A stretch of 64,000 bases of DNA, taken from Bradyrhizobium mercantei. Its GTDB lineage: Bacteria > Pseudomonadota > Alphaproteobacteria > Rhizobiales > Xanthobacteraceae. The stretch is taken from assembly GCF_001982635.1 (NCBI RefSeq), contig NZ_MKFI01000006.1, positions 1 to 64,000 on the forward strand. Direction: 5' to 3'. How positions within the stretch are numbered: the stretch's first letter is position 1; each line of letters begins with the position of its first letter. The position numbers were made by a program, and so were the translations under genes. Below the pieces are notes generated by a model. The model searched no databases, was not told the origin of the DNA, and worked only from the letters and a program-made list of their open reading frames with translations. Shown here one piece after another: positions 50,376-59,110 of this stretch.

Positions 50376-51125
50376 ATGAAAATCGACCCGATCCATCAGT
50401 TCAATATCGAGCCCCTCTTCACGCTCGGCCACATCGGCAATCACACGATCGCCTTCACCAATTCGTCGCTCTTCATGCTCATCGCGGTGCTCCTGATCGC
50501 GCTGCTGATGCTGGCGAGCGGCCGGGAGCTGGTTCCGGGTCGGCTGCAGTCGGTCGCCGAAATCTCCTACGAGTTCGTCGCCACCACGATCCGCAGCACG
50601 GCCGGCTCGGAAGGCATGAAGTTCTTCCCGCTGATCTTCTCGCTCTTCATGTTCCTCTGCGTCTCGAACCTGGTCGGTGTCATCCCCTACACCTTCACGA
50701 TCGCGAGCCATCTGATCGTCACCGCGGCGCTTGCGCTGCTGGTGTTCTTCACCGTGCTGATCTACGGCGTCTACAAGAACGGCCTGAAATTCTTCAGCAT
50801 CTTCGTCCCCCAAGGCGTTCCGGTCTACATCCTGCCGCTGGTCATGTTCATCGAGGTCCTGTCGTTCTTCCTGCGGCCGGTCTCGCACAGCGTTCGTCTG
50901 TTCGCCAACATGCTGGCCGGCCACATCGCACTGAAGGTGTTCGCAGGCTTCGTCGCGATGCTCGGCTTCTCGCTGGGCGCGCTCGGCTGGGTCGGCGGCG
51001 TGCTGCCGCTGGCGCTCACCATCGCGCTGTACGCCCTCGAACTGCTGGTCGCGTTCCTGCAGGCCTACGTGTTCGCGATCCTGACCTGCATCTACCTCAA
51101 CGACGCCATTCATCCGGGACACTAA
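50376..51125 (+). CDS. atpB: ATP synthase F0 subunit a
   Basis: A 249-residue membrane subunit that carries the proton half-channels of F1F0 ATP synthase. The essential Arg is in RPVSHSVRLFANMLAGHIAL (about residues 168-187), followed by the family KVFAGFV and the C-terminal helix YALELLVAFLQAYVFAILTC. The N-terminus MKIDPIHQFNIEPLFTL is typical of Bradyrhizobium-type AtpB. It lies 71 bp after atpI and 55 bp before atpE. Confidence 0.97.
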   Translation: MKIDPIHQFNIEPLFTLGHIGNHTIAFTNSSLFMLIAVLLIALLMLASGRELVPGRLQSVAEISYEFVATTIRSTAGSEGMKFFPLIFSLFMFLCVSNLVGVIPYTFTIASHLIVTAALALLVFFTVLIYGVYKNGLKFFSIFVPQGVPVYILPLVMFIEVLSFFLRPVSHSVRLFANMLAGHIALKVFAGFVAMLGFSLGALGWVGGVLPLALTIALYALELLVAFLQAYVFAILTCIYLNDAIHPGH

Positions 51126-51180
51126 GCGGTCCGGGGAATCTCCACCCACCAATCTGTCTATCTTTCTCAAGGAGCTACAA

Positions 51181-51411
51181 ATGGAACCGGCAGCAGCAAA
51201 ACTTATCGGCGCGGGCATCGCGTGCATCGGCATGGGCGGTGCGGGCGTCGGCGTGGGCATCATCTTCGGCAACTACCTCGCCGCTGCGGTGCGTAACCCC
51301 TCGGCCGCTCAGGGCCAGTTCGGCAACCTGATCTTCGGCTTCGCCGTGACCGAAGCGCTCGGCATTTTCTCGCTGCTGATCGCGCTGCTCCTGCTGTTCG
51401 TTCCGCTCTGA
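51181..51411 (+). CDS. atpE: ATP synthase F0 subunit c
   Basis: A 76-residue two-helix proteolipid forming the rotor ring. The first helix has the GxGxGxG packing motif (GMGGAGVGVGIIFGNYLAAA), the loop reads RNPSAAQGQ and the second helix carries the proton-binding Glu in FGFAVTEALGIFSLLIALLL. AAGGAG lies before ATG 51181, a strong site fitting the high copy number of this subunit. Confidence 0.98.
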   Translation: MEPAAAKLIGAGIACIGMGGAGVGVGIIFGNYLAAAVRNPSAAQGQFGNLIFGFAVTEALGIFSLLIALLLLFVPL

Positions 51412-51502
51412 GCGGCACCCCGGTTCCGCTTTAGCGGTAACCTGTCGCGCCGCCCAAAGGTGATACCAAGGGCGGCGCGCATGACAGCAACAGGAGAACA
51501 CC

Positions 51503-52069
51503 ATGGCTGAGAGTCATGGCGAGGCAAAAGGCCAGAAAGCCGGCGCCCACACCGAGACCGATGGCGGACATCACGGCGGAGCCTTTCCGCCGTTCGATTC
51601 GTCCAATTTCGCCTCGCAGCTGGTGTCGCTGGCGATCGCATTTGTCGCGCTCTATCTGATCGTGTCGCGTATCGCACTGCCGCGCGTCGGCGGGACGATC
51701 GATGCACGCCAGAACAAGATCGAGGGCGATCTGGCCGAGGCGCAGAAGCTGAAGGACGAGTCCGACGCGGCGCTGAAGGCCTATGAGACCGAGCTGGCGA
51801 ATGCGCGCGCCAACGCGCAGGCGATCGGCAACGAGACCCGCGAGAAGCTGAACGCGGCCTCGGAAGCCGAACGCAAGGCGCTGGAAGAAAAGCTGGCGGC
51901 CAAGCTCGCGGATGCCGAGAAGCAGATCGCCACGACCCGGACCAACGCCATGAGCAACGTCCGCGGCATCGCGGCGGATGCGGCCGGCGCCATCGTCCAG
52001 CAACTCGCCGGCGTCACGCCGGACGCCAATGCGGTCAACAGCGCCGTCGACGCGTCGCTGAAGGGATAG
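51503..52069 (+). CDS. ATP synthase F0 subunit b'
   Basis: A 188-residue peripheral-stalk subunit: a hydrophilic N-terminal extension with many His and Gly, one membrane helix (SNFASQLVSLAIAFVALYLI), then the long Ala/Glu/Lys helix (KLKDESDAALKAYETELANA). Photosynthetic and many alphaproteobacterial enzymes have two diverged b subunits, b' and b; this longer one, first in order, is b' (often called atpF' or atpG). AGGAGAACACC precedes ATG 51503; it ends three bases before atpF. Confidence 0.93.
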   Translation: MAESHGEAKGQKAGAHTETDGGHHGGAFPPFDSSNFASQLVSLAIAFVALYLIVSRIALPRVGGTIDARQNKIEGDLAEAQKLKDESDAALKAYETELANARANAQAIGNETREKLNAASEAERKALEEKLAAKLADAEKQIATTRTNAMSNVRGIAADAAGAIVQQLAGVTPDANAVNSAVDASLKG

Positions 52070-52072
52070 ACG

Positions 52073-52558
52073 ATGTTTTACGAACCGGAAACCTGGGTTG
52101 CGATCGCCTTCGTCATTCTGCTGATCGTGTTCGGCTACCTCGGCGTCCATCGCACCGTGCTGACGGCGCTCGACCACCGTGCCGAGCGCATCAAGGCCGA
52201 GCTGGAGGACGCCCGCCGTCTGAAGGACGAGGCCAACAAGCTGCTCGGCGAGTACAAGGCGCGCCGTGCCAGCGCGGAGCGCGAGGCCGAGGAGATCATC
52301 TCCAGCGCCAAGGCCGAAGCCGAACGGATCGCGGCCGAGGCCAAGACCAAGATGGAAGATTTTGTCGCCCGGCGGACCAAGACCGCCGAGAGCAAGATCG
52401 CCCAGGCCGAGGCCCAGGCCGTCGCCGACGTCCGCGCCGCCGCGGCCAACGCCGCCGTGACCGCCGCCTCGACCATCCTGTCGCAGTCGGTCAAGGGCTC
52501 GGTTGCCGACGACCTCGTCGGCAAGGGCATCGCCGAAGTCCGCTCCAAGCTGAACTGA
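52073..52558 (+). CDS. atpF: ATP synthase F0 subunit b
   Basis: A 161-residue stalk subunit with an N-terminal helix (ETWVAIAFVILLIVFGYLGV) and a long charged coiled helix (RAERIKAELEDARRLKDEAN and following). It is encoded three bases after the b' gene, so the two are translationally coupled and together make the b-b' heterodimer of the stator. A strong terminator at 52581 ends the operon; the F1 genes are elsewhere, as usual in this group. Confidence 0.96.
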   Translation: MFYEPETWVAIAFVILLIVFGYLGVHRTVLTALDHRAERIKAELEDARRLKDEANKLLGEYKARRASAEREAEEIISSAKAEAERIAAEAKTKMEDFVARRTKTAESKIAQAEAQAVADVRAAAANAAVTAASTILSQSVKGSVADDLVGKGIAEVRSKLN

Positions 52559-52580
52559 CGCGATCCCACTTCCTTCCAGA

Positions 52581-52615
52581 AAAGGCCGGCGCGAGCTGAT
52601 CGCGCCGGCCTTTTT
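52581..52615 (+). terminator. Rho-independent terminator of the F0 operon
   Basis: A 14-bp stem (AAAGGCCGGCGCGA at 52581-52594, TCGCGCCGGCCTTT at 52600-52613) with a five-base loop and a T run to 52615, followed by cttta. One of the strongest terminators in the window. Confidence 0.96.
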
Positions 52616-52713
52616 CTTTATTCAAATCTGGCCGCGCCGCGCGGCGCACTTTTGTTTTGACGCGTTTCTCTTCACGCGAACCGGTACCCGCTCCGCTGGA
52701 AAACGCTGTGCTG

Positions 52714-53364
52714 CTACTTCTTCTTGTGCGGCGCGCGGGGCTTGGGCTCCGGCTTCAGGGCCTGCGGGTCGAACCCGATATAGAAGATGTAATTGTCGTT
52801 GTCGGCCGGCGACGGCGCCGGATAGACGACATCCTCGGCGACCAGGCTGAACGGCACGCTGCCGCTTTCGTCCATCTGCACCGTGGTCGTGTAGGCCTTG
52901 GTCATGATCGTCTTCTCGCCGACGCCGCCCTGCACCACGGCGACGCGCAGGGGCACTTGAATGCTCGGCGGCGCGCCCTGCGGACCGACGATGATCCGTC
53001 CCTGGATACCAATCTTGGCGGTGATCATGCCGCCGCCCAGATTGCATTGCCGCGCCGTGCGGGTGATCGAGGCCAGGAACTTGACGTCGTTCCCGACGGC
53101 TTCCTTGCCGCTCGCGGCCACGGAATAGGTCGAGGCGCCGGAACGGATCTGCACCGGCGGGCAGGTCAATTCGGCGTCGGCGTCGTTGAGTTGCTGCGGC
53201 GCCGCGGGCGCGGCCGGCTTGTCCTGGTCAGACGAACCGCCGCCGAACAGGCTCTTGAAGCGGTCGCTGAGCGACTGCGCCGAGCCAGCTGACGGCAGCA
53301 GGGTGGCACCGAGTCCGATCGATACCGCCGCCGCGAGCGCGAACCTGATCACCCTGTCAGCCAT
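52714..53364 (-). CDS. Exported protein of unknown function
   Basis: A 216-residue protein with a signal peptide (IRFALAAAVSIGLGATLLPS, cut near SAGSAQ, about residue 29), a short linker (DRFKSLFGGGSSDQDKPAAP) and a beta-rich domain containing LTCPPVQIRSGASTYSV, VKFLASITRTARQCNLGGGM and FSLVAEDVVYPAPSP. Two conserved cysteines could form a disulfide. The tail is basic (PEPKPRAPHKKK). I recognise it only as a conserved Bradyrhizobiaceae exported protein. ATG 53364 has GAGGG before it; the longer frame to 53487 overlaps the next gene's 3' region. Confidence 0.82.
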   Translation of the reverse strand: MADRVIRFALAAAVSIGLGATLLPSAGSAQSLSDRFKSLFGGGSSDQDKPAAPAAPQQLNDADAELTCPPVQIRSGASTYSVAASGKEAVGNDVKFLASITRTARQCNLGGGMITAKIGIQGRIIVGPQGAPPSIQVPLRVAVVQGGVGEKTIMTKAYTTTVQMDESGSVPFSLVAEDVVYPAPSPADNDNYIFYIGFDPQALKPEPKPRAPHKKK

Positions 53365-53499
53365 CAATACCCTCAAATCTCCAAACCCGGTTCCCCGTTT
53401 CGCGGGCGTTATAGCAAGGCAATGGCGGCGAACCCAAGGCGTAACAAGGCATCTAGAAGACACCGGGCGGCGCCGGCCATCAGCCAATAGGCTTATGAT

Positions 53500-54087
53500 T
53501 CAGCCGCGGAAATCCTCGTGCAGCAGGCCGAACAGCAAATGGTCCTGCCAGATCCCGTTGATGCAGAGGTAGCGCCGGGCGAGGCCCTCGCGGGTGAAGC
53601 CGCACTTCTCCAACACGCGGATCGACGGCGCATTGGAGGGAATGCAGGCGGCCTCGATGCGATGCAGATTGAGCTCGCCGAACAGCGAGGGCAGCAGCAC
53701 CCGCAGCGCCGTCGTCATGTAGCCGCGATGGGCGTGCGGCAGGCCGACCCAATAGCCGATCGTGCCGGCCTGCACGATGCCTCGGCGGACATTGGCGAGC
53801 GTGATGCCGCCGATCATCACCCCGTCCGATTCGCGGAAGATGATGAACGGATAGGAGCGGTCGGCGGCGATATCCTCGGTGTAGCGGCGCAGCCGGCGGC
53901 GGAAGCCCGCGCGGGTCAGGTCGTCGGAGGGCCAGATCGGTTCCCATGGGGTGAGATAGGCGCGGCTGAATTCGCGCAGTTGCGCCCATTGCGGGAAATC
54001 CGACATCTGCGGCGCCCGCAGCAGCAGCCCGTGACCGCGCGGCATCAGTGCAGCGGGTCCATTAGACGGCAAACGAAACAGGGCCAT
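53500..54087 (-). CDS. RimJ/RimL-type GNAT acetyltransferase
   Basis: A 195-residue N-acetyltransferase of the RimJ group, which acetylates protein N-termini or small amines. GLLLRAPQMSDFPQWAQLRE opens the fold, RSYPFIIFRESDGVMIGGIT forms the central strands, GYWVGLPHAHRGYMTTALRV contains the acetyl-CoA pyrophosphate loop and RIEAACIPSNAPSIRVLEKC with GFTREGLARRYLCINGIWQD the C-terminal signature. It follows the M16 protease gene by 60 bp on the same strand; GGGGGGAG before ATG 54087 is a strong start. Substrate unknown. Confidence 0.93.
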   Translation of the reverse strand: MALFRLPSNGPAALMPRGHGLLLRAPQMSDFPQWAQLREFSRAYLTPWEPIWPSDDLTRAGFRRRLRRYTEDIAADRSYPFIIFRESDGVMIGGITLANVRRGIVQAGTIGYWVGLPHAHRGYMTTALRVLLPSLFGELNLHRIEAACIPSNAPSIRVLEKCGFTREGLARRYLCINGIWQDHLLFGLLHEDFRG

Positions 54088-54147
54088 GGCCCAACACTCC
54101 CCCGCCCATTCGGGCGTGACACCCTGCCCCGAGCCTTGCGGCCCCCT

Positions 54148-55437
54148 TTAATGCAGCAGCGTCTTTGCCTTCGACTTCGTCAATCCTTCCGCAAAAGACA
54201 CCGCCGTGTCCAGACCTCTTCCACTGCCGAGGGCAACAACGGCGGGCCGGCTGCGCGCCAGCAGGGCACGAGCGGCGTTGCGGCTCGATTCGACTGAGAC
54301 CGCGTCGATCCGCGCCACCAGTTCCTCGACGGTCTGCGGCCGCCCATAGGCTAGCACATGGCGGGCCAGCTGTTCGGCCCGCGATGAACAGCTTTCCAGC
54401 GCCATCAACAGGCCGGCCTTCATCTGCGCCTTGGCGCGGGCGACCTCGGCCTCGGTCAGGGTCTCCACGGCGTCGTTGATGACGTCGACGATGACTTCCA
54501 TCATTTCCGGCGCGTCGGCCGGATCGGTCCCGGTATAGAGGCCGAAGAAGCCGGTGTCGGTGTAGGGCGCGTGGAAGGTGTAGATCGAGTAGCACAGCCC
54601 GCGCTTCTCGCGCACCTCCTGGAACAGCCGCGACGACATCCCGCCGCCGAGCGTGTTGGTGAAGACCTGCAGCGAGAACAGCGACAAATCGGTCTGCGGC
54701 ACGCCTTCGAGCGCCAGCGTCAGATGCGCCTGCTCGAGATCGCGATGCACCACCTTCGAGCCGCCCTTGCCGAACATCGCCGGCTGCGGCTTCGGTGCCG
54801 GCGTGGCGTCGAAGCTCGCAAACTTCTGCGTGACGTCCTCGACGATGCGCTGGTGATCGACCGCGCCGGCAGCCGCGACCACCATGTCCGGGGCGCGATA
54901 ATGCGTCGAGAGGTAGCCGCGCAGCATGTCGCGGTTGAACGCTTTCAGCGTCTTGGCGGTGCCGAGCAGCGAGCGGCCCATCGGCTGGTCCGGATAGCAG
55001 AGCTCGTTGAGATGCTCGAACACGACGTCGTCGGGCGTATCCTGCGCAGCACCGATCTCCTGCACGATGACGCTCTTCTCGCGCTCGAGCTCGTCGGGCA
55101 CGAAGGACGGGTTGGCGAGGATGTCGGAGAGCACGTCGAGCGCCAGCGGCACGTCGGCCTTCATCACCCGCGCATAATAGGCCGTGGTCTCGGTCGAGGT
55201 GCCGGCGTTGAGGTCGCCGCCGACCGCCTCGATCTCCTCGACGATCTCGCGCGAGGAGCGCCGGGCGGTGCCCTTGAACGCCATGTGTTCGAGCAGATGC
55301 GAGATGCCGTGCTCGTTCGGCTTCTCGTCGCGCCCGCCGACGCCGGCCCAGACGCCGAGCGCCGCAGTCTCCAGATGCGGCATGGTGTCGGTGACGATGG
55401 TCAGGCCGCTCGGCAGCTTGGTGATCTCAACGCTCAT
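54148..55437 (-). CDS. M16-family zinc metallopeptidase (mitochondrial processing peptidase-like)
   Basis: A 429-residue pitrilysin-type peptidase. The inverted zinc motif HxxEH is in EHGISHLLEHMAFKGTARRS (about residues 43-62), with the third ligand Glu in the downstream helix (EIEAVGGDLNAGTSTETTAY). The C-terminal half has the glycine-rich TNTLGGGMSSRLFQEVREKR and GLCYSIYTFHAPYTDTGFFG. These bacterial peptidases are the closest relatives of the mitochondrial processing peptidase beta subunit. The start codon overlaps the thrC stop by one base (TGATG at 55435-55439), so the two are coupled; the pairing thrC-M16 is conserved in this order. Confidence 0.95.
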   Translation of the reverse strand: MSVEITKLPSGLTIVTDTMPHLETAALGVWAGVGGRDEKPNEHGISHLLEHMAFKGTARRSSREIVEEIEAVGGDLNAGTSTETTAYYARVMKADVPLALDVLSDILANPSFVPDELEREKSVIVQEIGAAQDTPDDVVFEHLNELCYPDQPMGRSLLGTAKTLKAFNRDMLRGYLSTHYRAPDMVVAAAGAVDHQRIVEDVTQKFASFDATPAPKPQPAMFGKGGSKVVHRDLEQAHLTLALEGVPQTDLSLFSLQVFTNTLGGGMSSRLFQEVREKRGLCYSIYTFHAPYTDTGFFGLYTGTDPADAPEMMEVIVDVINDAVETLTEAEVARAKAQMKAGLLMALESCSSRAEQLARHVLAYGRPQTVEELVARIDAVSVESSRNAARALLARSRPAVVALGSGRGLDTAVSFAEGLTKSKAKTLLH

Positions 55438-56852
55438 CAGGCTACTCCCTGCTTGGCGGCACGGCTGACCGACAGCACGAAGCGCTCGACCTCGGCAGAA
55501 TCATTCTTCATGACCGTCATGTGTTCGGATTTGGTCATCAACCCTCCGAGCCAGGCCGGCAGCTGCGGACGCACCCCGCAGGCGGCCTCGACCGCGTCCG
55601 GGAATTTGGCCGCATGCGCGGTCGACAGCACGATGTTCGGGATCCTGGAGTCCGAGGTGTCGCGGTCGGCAACCGCGAGCGCCACCGCGGTGTGCGGATC
55701 GACCAGATCGCCCGCCTCGCGCCAGGCGGCGCGGATCGCGGCCGCCGTCTCGGTCTCGTCGGCGCGGCCGGCGTCGAAATCGCGGCGCACCGCGGCCAGC
55801 GTCGCATCGGGCAGCACGAAGCGGCCGGACTGCTTCAGCGAGGCCATCAGTCGGCGGACCTGATCGGCGTCGCGGCCGGACGCCTCGAACAGCAGCCGCT
55901 CGAAATTCGACGACACCTGGATATCCATCGACGGCGACGCCGTGGCATGCACCTCGCGCACCTCGTAATTGCCGGTCTTCAGCGTGCGCGGCAGGATGTC
56001 GTTGACGTTGGCGGCGATGCGCAGCCAGCGGATCGGCAGCCCCATGCGCTTCGCCACATAGCCGGCGAAGATGTCGCCGAAATTGCCGGTCGGCACCGTG
56101 AAATCCACCGTGCGCTGCGGCGCGCCGAGCGCCACCGCCGAGGTGAAGTAGTAAACCACCTGCGCCACGATGCGCGCCCAGTTGATCGAGTTGACGCCCG
56201 ACAACGCCACCGTGTCGCGGAAACGATGGTTGTTGAACATCTCCTTCACCAGCGCCTGGCAATCGTCGAACGTGCCTTCGATCGCGAGCGCATGGACGTT
56301 GGCAGCGCCCGTCGTCGTCATCATGCGGCGCTGCACCTCGGAGATGCGCCCATTCGGAAACAGCACCACGAGGTCGACATTGTCGAGATTGGCGAACGCC
56401 TCGACCGCGGCGCCGCCGGTATCACCTGACGTTGCGACCACGATGGTGGTGCGCTGCGCGCGCTTGGCCAGCACATGATCCATCAGCCGCGAGATCAGCT
56501 GCATCGCGACGTCCTTGAACGCCAGCGTCGGCCCGTGGAACAGCTCGAGCAGGAACTGGTTCGGCCCGGCCTGATCGAGCGGCACCACCGCGGGATGGCG
56601 GAAGGTGGCATAGGCCTCATTCGCCATGCGGCCGAGCTCGGCATCGGAAATCTCGCCGGCGGCGAACGGGCGGATGATTTCGACCGCGACCTCCCAATAG
56701 GGACGGCCGAACAAGCCGGCGATGGTCTCGTGCGACAATTGCGGCCATGTCTCGGGCACGTAAAGCCCGCCGTCGCGGGCAAGCCCGGTCAGCATCACAT
56801 CGCAGAAGCCAAGCACCGGGGCCTCACCCCTGGTCGAAATATACCGCGTCAA
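55437..56852 (-). CDS. thrC: Threonine synthase
   Basis: A 471-residue PLP enzyme converting O-phosphohomoserine to threonine. The pyridoxal lysine lies in HGPTLAFKDVAMQLISRLMD, preceded by LDQAGPNQFLLELF; VVATSGDTGGAAVEAFANLD and LSGVNSINWARIVAQVVYYF are further signatures. Start: the frame opens with TTG 56864 and TTG 56852. GGAGGG at 56857-56862 is well placed for TTG 56852 and would be inside the coding sequence of the earlier one, so I choose 56852, giving MTRYISTRGEAPVLGF, the usual N-terminus. A TTG start implies moderate expression. It is coupled to the M16 peptidase gene. Confidence 0.95.
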   Translation of the reverse strand: MTRYISTRGEAPVLGFCDVMLTGLARDGGLYVPETWPQLSHETIAGLFGRPYWEVAVEIIRPFAAGEISDAELGRMANEAYATFRHPAVVPLDQAGPNQFLLELFHGPTLAFKDVAMQLISRLMDHVLAKRAQRTTIVVATSGDTGGAAVEAFANLDNVDLVVLFPNGRISEVQRRMMTTTGAANVHALAIEGTFDDCQALVKEMFNNHRFRDTVALSGVNSINWARIVAQVVYYFTSAVALGAPQRTVDFTVPTGNFGDIFAGYVAKRMGLPIRWLRIAANVNDILPRTLKTGNYEVREVHATASPSMDIQVSSNFERLLFEASGRDADQVRRLMASLKQSGRFVLPDATLAAVRRDFDAGRADETETAAAIRAAWREAGDLVDPHTAVALAVADRDTSDSRIPNIVLSTAHAAKFPDAVEAACGVRPQLPAWLGGLMTKSEHMTVMKNDSAEVERFVLSVSRAAKQGVA

Positions 56853-57066
56853 ACCGCCCTCCAAAGGCCTCGATCCGAGCCTTAAGCCTTTGATATCGTG
56901 GAATTATCGAGTTCGCCGCATGCGAACCGGATGGTTCACCATAGAAGATCGGACCAGCAATGGGTAGCCCGTCGCGCGCGCTGCGGGGTCGCGCGGAGTG
57001 GCATGGGGTGGTGCGGAGCAGCGGATGTAGCCCGCGACCGATCTCCATCCGCGCCACATCCACCGG

Positions 57067-57189
57067 TGTCGTCCTGGCGAAAGCCAGGACCCATAACCAC
57101 CGCATGCGGTGATGAACGAGATACTGGCCCCAGCGTCGCGCAACAATTGAGATTCGGGGTAATGGGTCCTGGCTTTCGCCAGGACGACG
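57067..57189. repeat. Palindromic intergenic repeat, family A, copy 3
   Basis: Arms gtcgtcctggcgaaagccag with gacccataaccac (57067-57100) and gtaatgggtcc with tggctttcgccaggacgacg (57158-57189) pair around about 55 bp. The stem bases differ from copies 1, 2 and 5 but co-vary (ctggcgaaagccag instead of cctgcgaaagcagg), so pairing is kept. Confidence 0.82.
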
Positions 57190-57213
57190 ACGAGGATGGT
57201 TCTCGATAACAGC

Positions 57214-57336
57214 TTGCTCGGTGTCATCACCCGGCTTGACCGGGTGATCCAGTATTCCAGAGGCAGCAGTGCTTGAACCGAGAGGCCGCGGCGTACTGGA
57301 TCGCCCGGTCGAGCCGGGCGATGACAGCATTGGTGG
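57214..57336. repeat. Palindromic intergenic repeat, family D
   Basis: Arms tgtcatcacccggcttgacc, gggtgatccagta (57222-57255) and tactggatcgcccggt, cgagccgggcgatgaca (57293-57328) are imperfect inverse complements, each arm itself a small hairpin, giving a cruciform of about 110 bp. It lies directly after family A copy 3 and before the nested element at 57392. Confidence 0.7.
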
Positions 57337-57391
57337 GGATACAGCTTCGCGTTCTCGCGACATGAATCGTCCGAGTTTTTGGATTTCGTTC

Positions 57392-57520
57392 CGCCCTCTC
57401 TTACTCAGAGGGCGCAGGGAAAGCCGGGTGCCGATTGCACCCATGGGCCCCGAGCAAAAGGGTAGAAAGCTCGGGGGTAGGACCACAGGTGTAACCGGAG
57501 CAATCCGGCTTTCCCTGCGC
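57392..57520. repeat. Nested multi-stem element (candidate structured RNA)
   Basis: A first hairpin GCCCTCT/AGAGGGC (57392-57412) is followed by a 16-bp perfect outer stem (57412-57427 with 57505-57520). Inside are GATTG/CAATC (57433-57437 with 57501-57505), CACC/GGTG (57439-57442 with 57488-57491) and CCCCGAGC/GCTCGGGG (57448-57455 with 57469-57476). All pair in nested order. No reading frame or transcription signal is clear, so it may be a repeat, a structured RNA or both. The rest of 56853-58135 holds no gene. Confidence 0.6.
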
Positions 57521-57861
57521 GATGGGTTACGGCTTATACGTGCTCTCCCCGGCGAGACTGGGCTTTGTTGTCACCGCCTTCACAAGACGCGTTAGCGTTT
57601 TGTGAAAAGACACCTACCACTAGGGCGTCAGGCCTGCACGATTTCGCCGTCCGCTTCATGCGCATTCGTCGACTGCGCAATCAGCGTCCACCGCATCTCA
57701 CACCGCGTTCGTGACGATCGCGAAGCGCACCCTCGATCGGGTGAGACGGGGAATTCATACACTGAGTTGCACTTCTGATAAAGCGAAATATATTTGCCGC
57801 GGGGACTTGCGCCGTCGGGCAACTCAGTGGCACGCGCGCGTGAGGACGCACCGGCGGAAGG

Positions 57862-58095
57862 GCTCCCTCCCCCCTTGCGGGGGAGGGTTGGGGAGAGGGG
57901 TGCCACACGGCCCGAACTCTCCGTATTCGTCTCGTCAACCAACAAACGAACTTGCGAAGACAATGCACTCATCGATCATCTCGCCCGGGGCCACCCCTCT
58001 CCCCACCCTCTCCCGACGCAAGTCGGGCCCGCCCGACTTGCGCAAATTTACGATGCGCAACCGGGGTGTACCCCGGTTGCGTGGGAGAGGGAGCC
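57862..58095. repeat. Palindromic intergenic repeat, family B, copy 2
   Basis: Left arm ggctccctccccccttgcgg with gggagggttggggagagggg (57860-57901), right arm gccacccctctccccacc (about 57990) and, after a second hairpin gcaagtcgggcccgcccgacttgc (58018-58042), ggagagggagcc (ending 58095). It is the same family as 28255-28420 with an extra internal hairpin. Confidence 0.65.
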
Positions 58096-58135
58096 TGAGA
58101 GGCGTGCTCAACTCACGTACGAGATCTCACATCCG

Positions 58136-58762
58136 CTACCCCTTCGGCGGCGCCAGCGGCTGCACGATCTCCTGGAACGGCGGCAGCGCCTCGCAGCGCG
58201 CGGCGTGGGCCTTGAGCGCCCCATAGCGCGCGTCGAACAGATGCGGATGCGCCTCGCCGGTGAAGCGCAGCGCGCAGGCCACCGCGATGTCGGCGTGACC
58301 GATACGATCGGCCAGCCAGTACGGCGACTGCACCGCCGTCCGTTCCTGCTCCAGCACCGCGAGCACGCGGGAGATCTGCCCCTCGCAACGCTCGACCCAC
58401 AGCTTGAGCTGCTCCTTGCGCAGCACGCGCTCGTAGACAAGGCTCACCGCTTTGTCGGCGAGCCCGGTCGCCAGCGCCATGATGCGCAGATGCCGGCGCC
58501 GCTCGATGCCCGAACGCGCCAGCATCGCGCGCTCCGGCCCGACCAATTCGTCGAGATAATCCAGGATCGCGCCGCTCTCGATCAGCGCCTCGCCGTCATC
58601 GAGCACCAGCGTCGGCACCCGCTGCACCGGATTATAAGCCGCGACCTTCTCCGCATCGCCGAAGGTCGACCACGGCTTGTGCTCGAACGGCAATCCATAA
58701 AGCCGCAGCGCGATCGCGGTACGGCGAACAAAGGGCGAGTCGTATTGGCCGATCAAAAACAT
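58136..58762 (-). CDS. Glutathione S-transferase
   Basis: A 208-residue soluble GST. The N-terminal thioredoxin-fold domain starts with MFLIGQYDSPFVRRTAIALR, where the Ser/Tyr region contacts glutathione, and has the cis-Pro in VQRVPTLVLDDGEALIESGA, with the Glu-Ser pair that binds the gamma-glutamyl group. The C-terminal domain is helical (LADRIGHADIAVACALRFTG). GSTs detoxify electrophiles or act as reductases; substrate unknown. It is a single gene next to a large repeat cluster. Confidence 0.92.
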   Translation of the reverse strand: MFLIGQYDSPFVRRTAIALRLYGLPFEHKPWSTFGDAEKVAAYNPVQRVPTLVLDDGEALIESGAILDYLDELVGPERAMLARSGIERRRHLRIMALATGLADKAVSLVYERVLRKEQLKLWVERCEGQISRVLAVLEQERTAVQSPYWLADRIGHADIAVACALRFTGEAHPHLFDARYGALKAHAARCEALPPFQEIVQPLAPPKG

Positions 58763-59042
58763 CAGTCATCTCGAACGTGATGCCGCGGCAGGCCACGGCC
58801 CTCGAAAGCGGTGCTTTCGAGGTGTGCCGGCCAAGCCGAGGTCAGAGGTTGCACTTTGCACCATCGTAGATGGACTGCGCCGCATTGCAATATGCCGAGT
58901 CATTCCGGTGAAGCATGACCAGCAAGCCAAATATTCAGTGTCGTCGCTGCCTTGTGCGCGATTGCGCTCCGGAGCAGGGACGCATGACCACCGGCTTCCG
59001 TCATGGCAAAGGCTGAGGCCCCAGCACAGTGAACCAACTCAC

Positions 59043-59093
59043 TTCGGTGGTTATGGGTCCCCGGTCGCGCTGACGCTTGCCCGGGACGACGGC
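59043..59093. repeat. Family A repeat, half copy
   Basis: Only the 3' arm is present: ggtggttatgggtccccggt followed by a diverged hairpin (cgctgacgcttgcccgggacgacgg). No matching 5' arm is seen within 150 bp upstream. It lies in the 350-bp gap between the GST and GNAT genes; nothing else is seen in this gap. Confidence 0.6.
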
Positions 59094-59110
59094 GGCGTCT
59101 GTGGCAGCGG

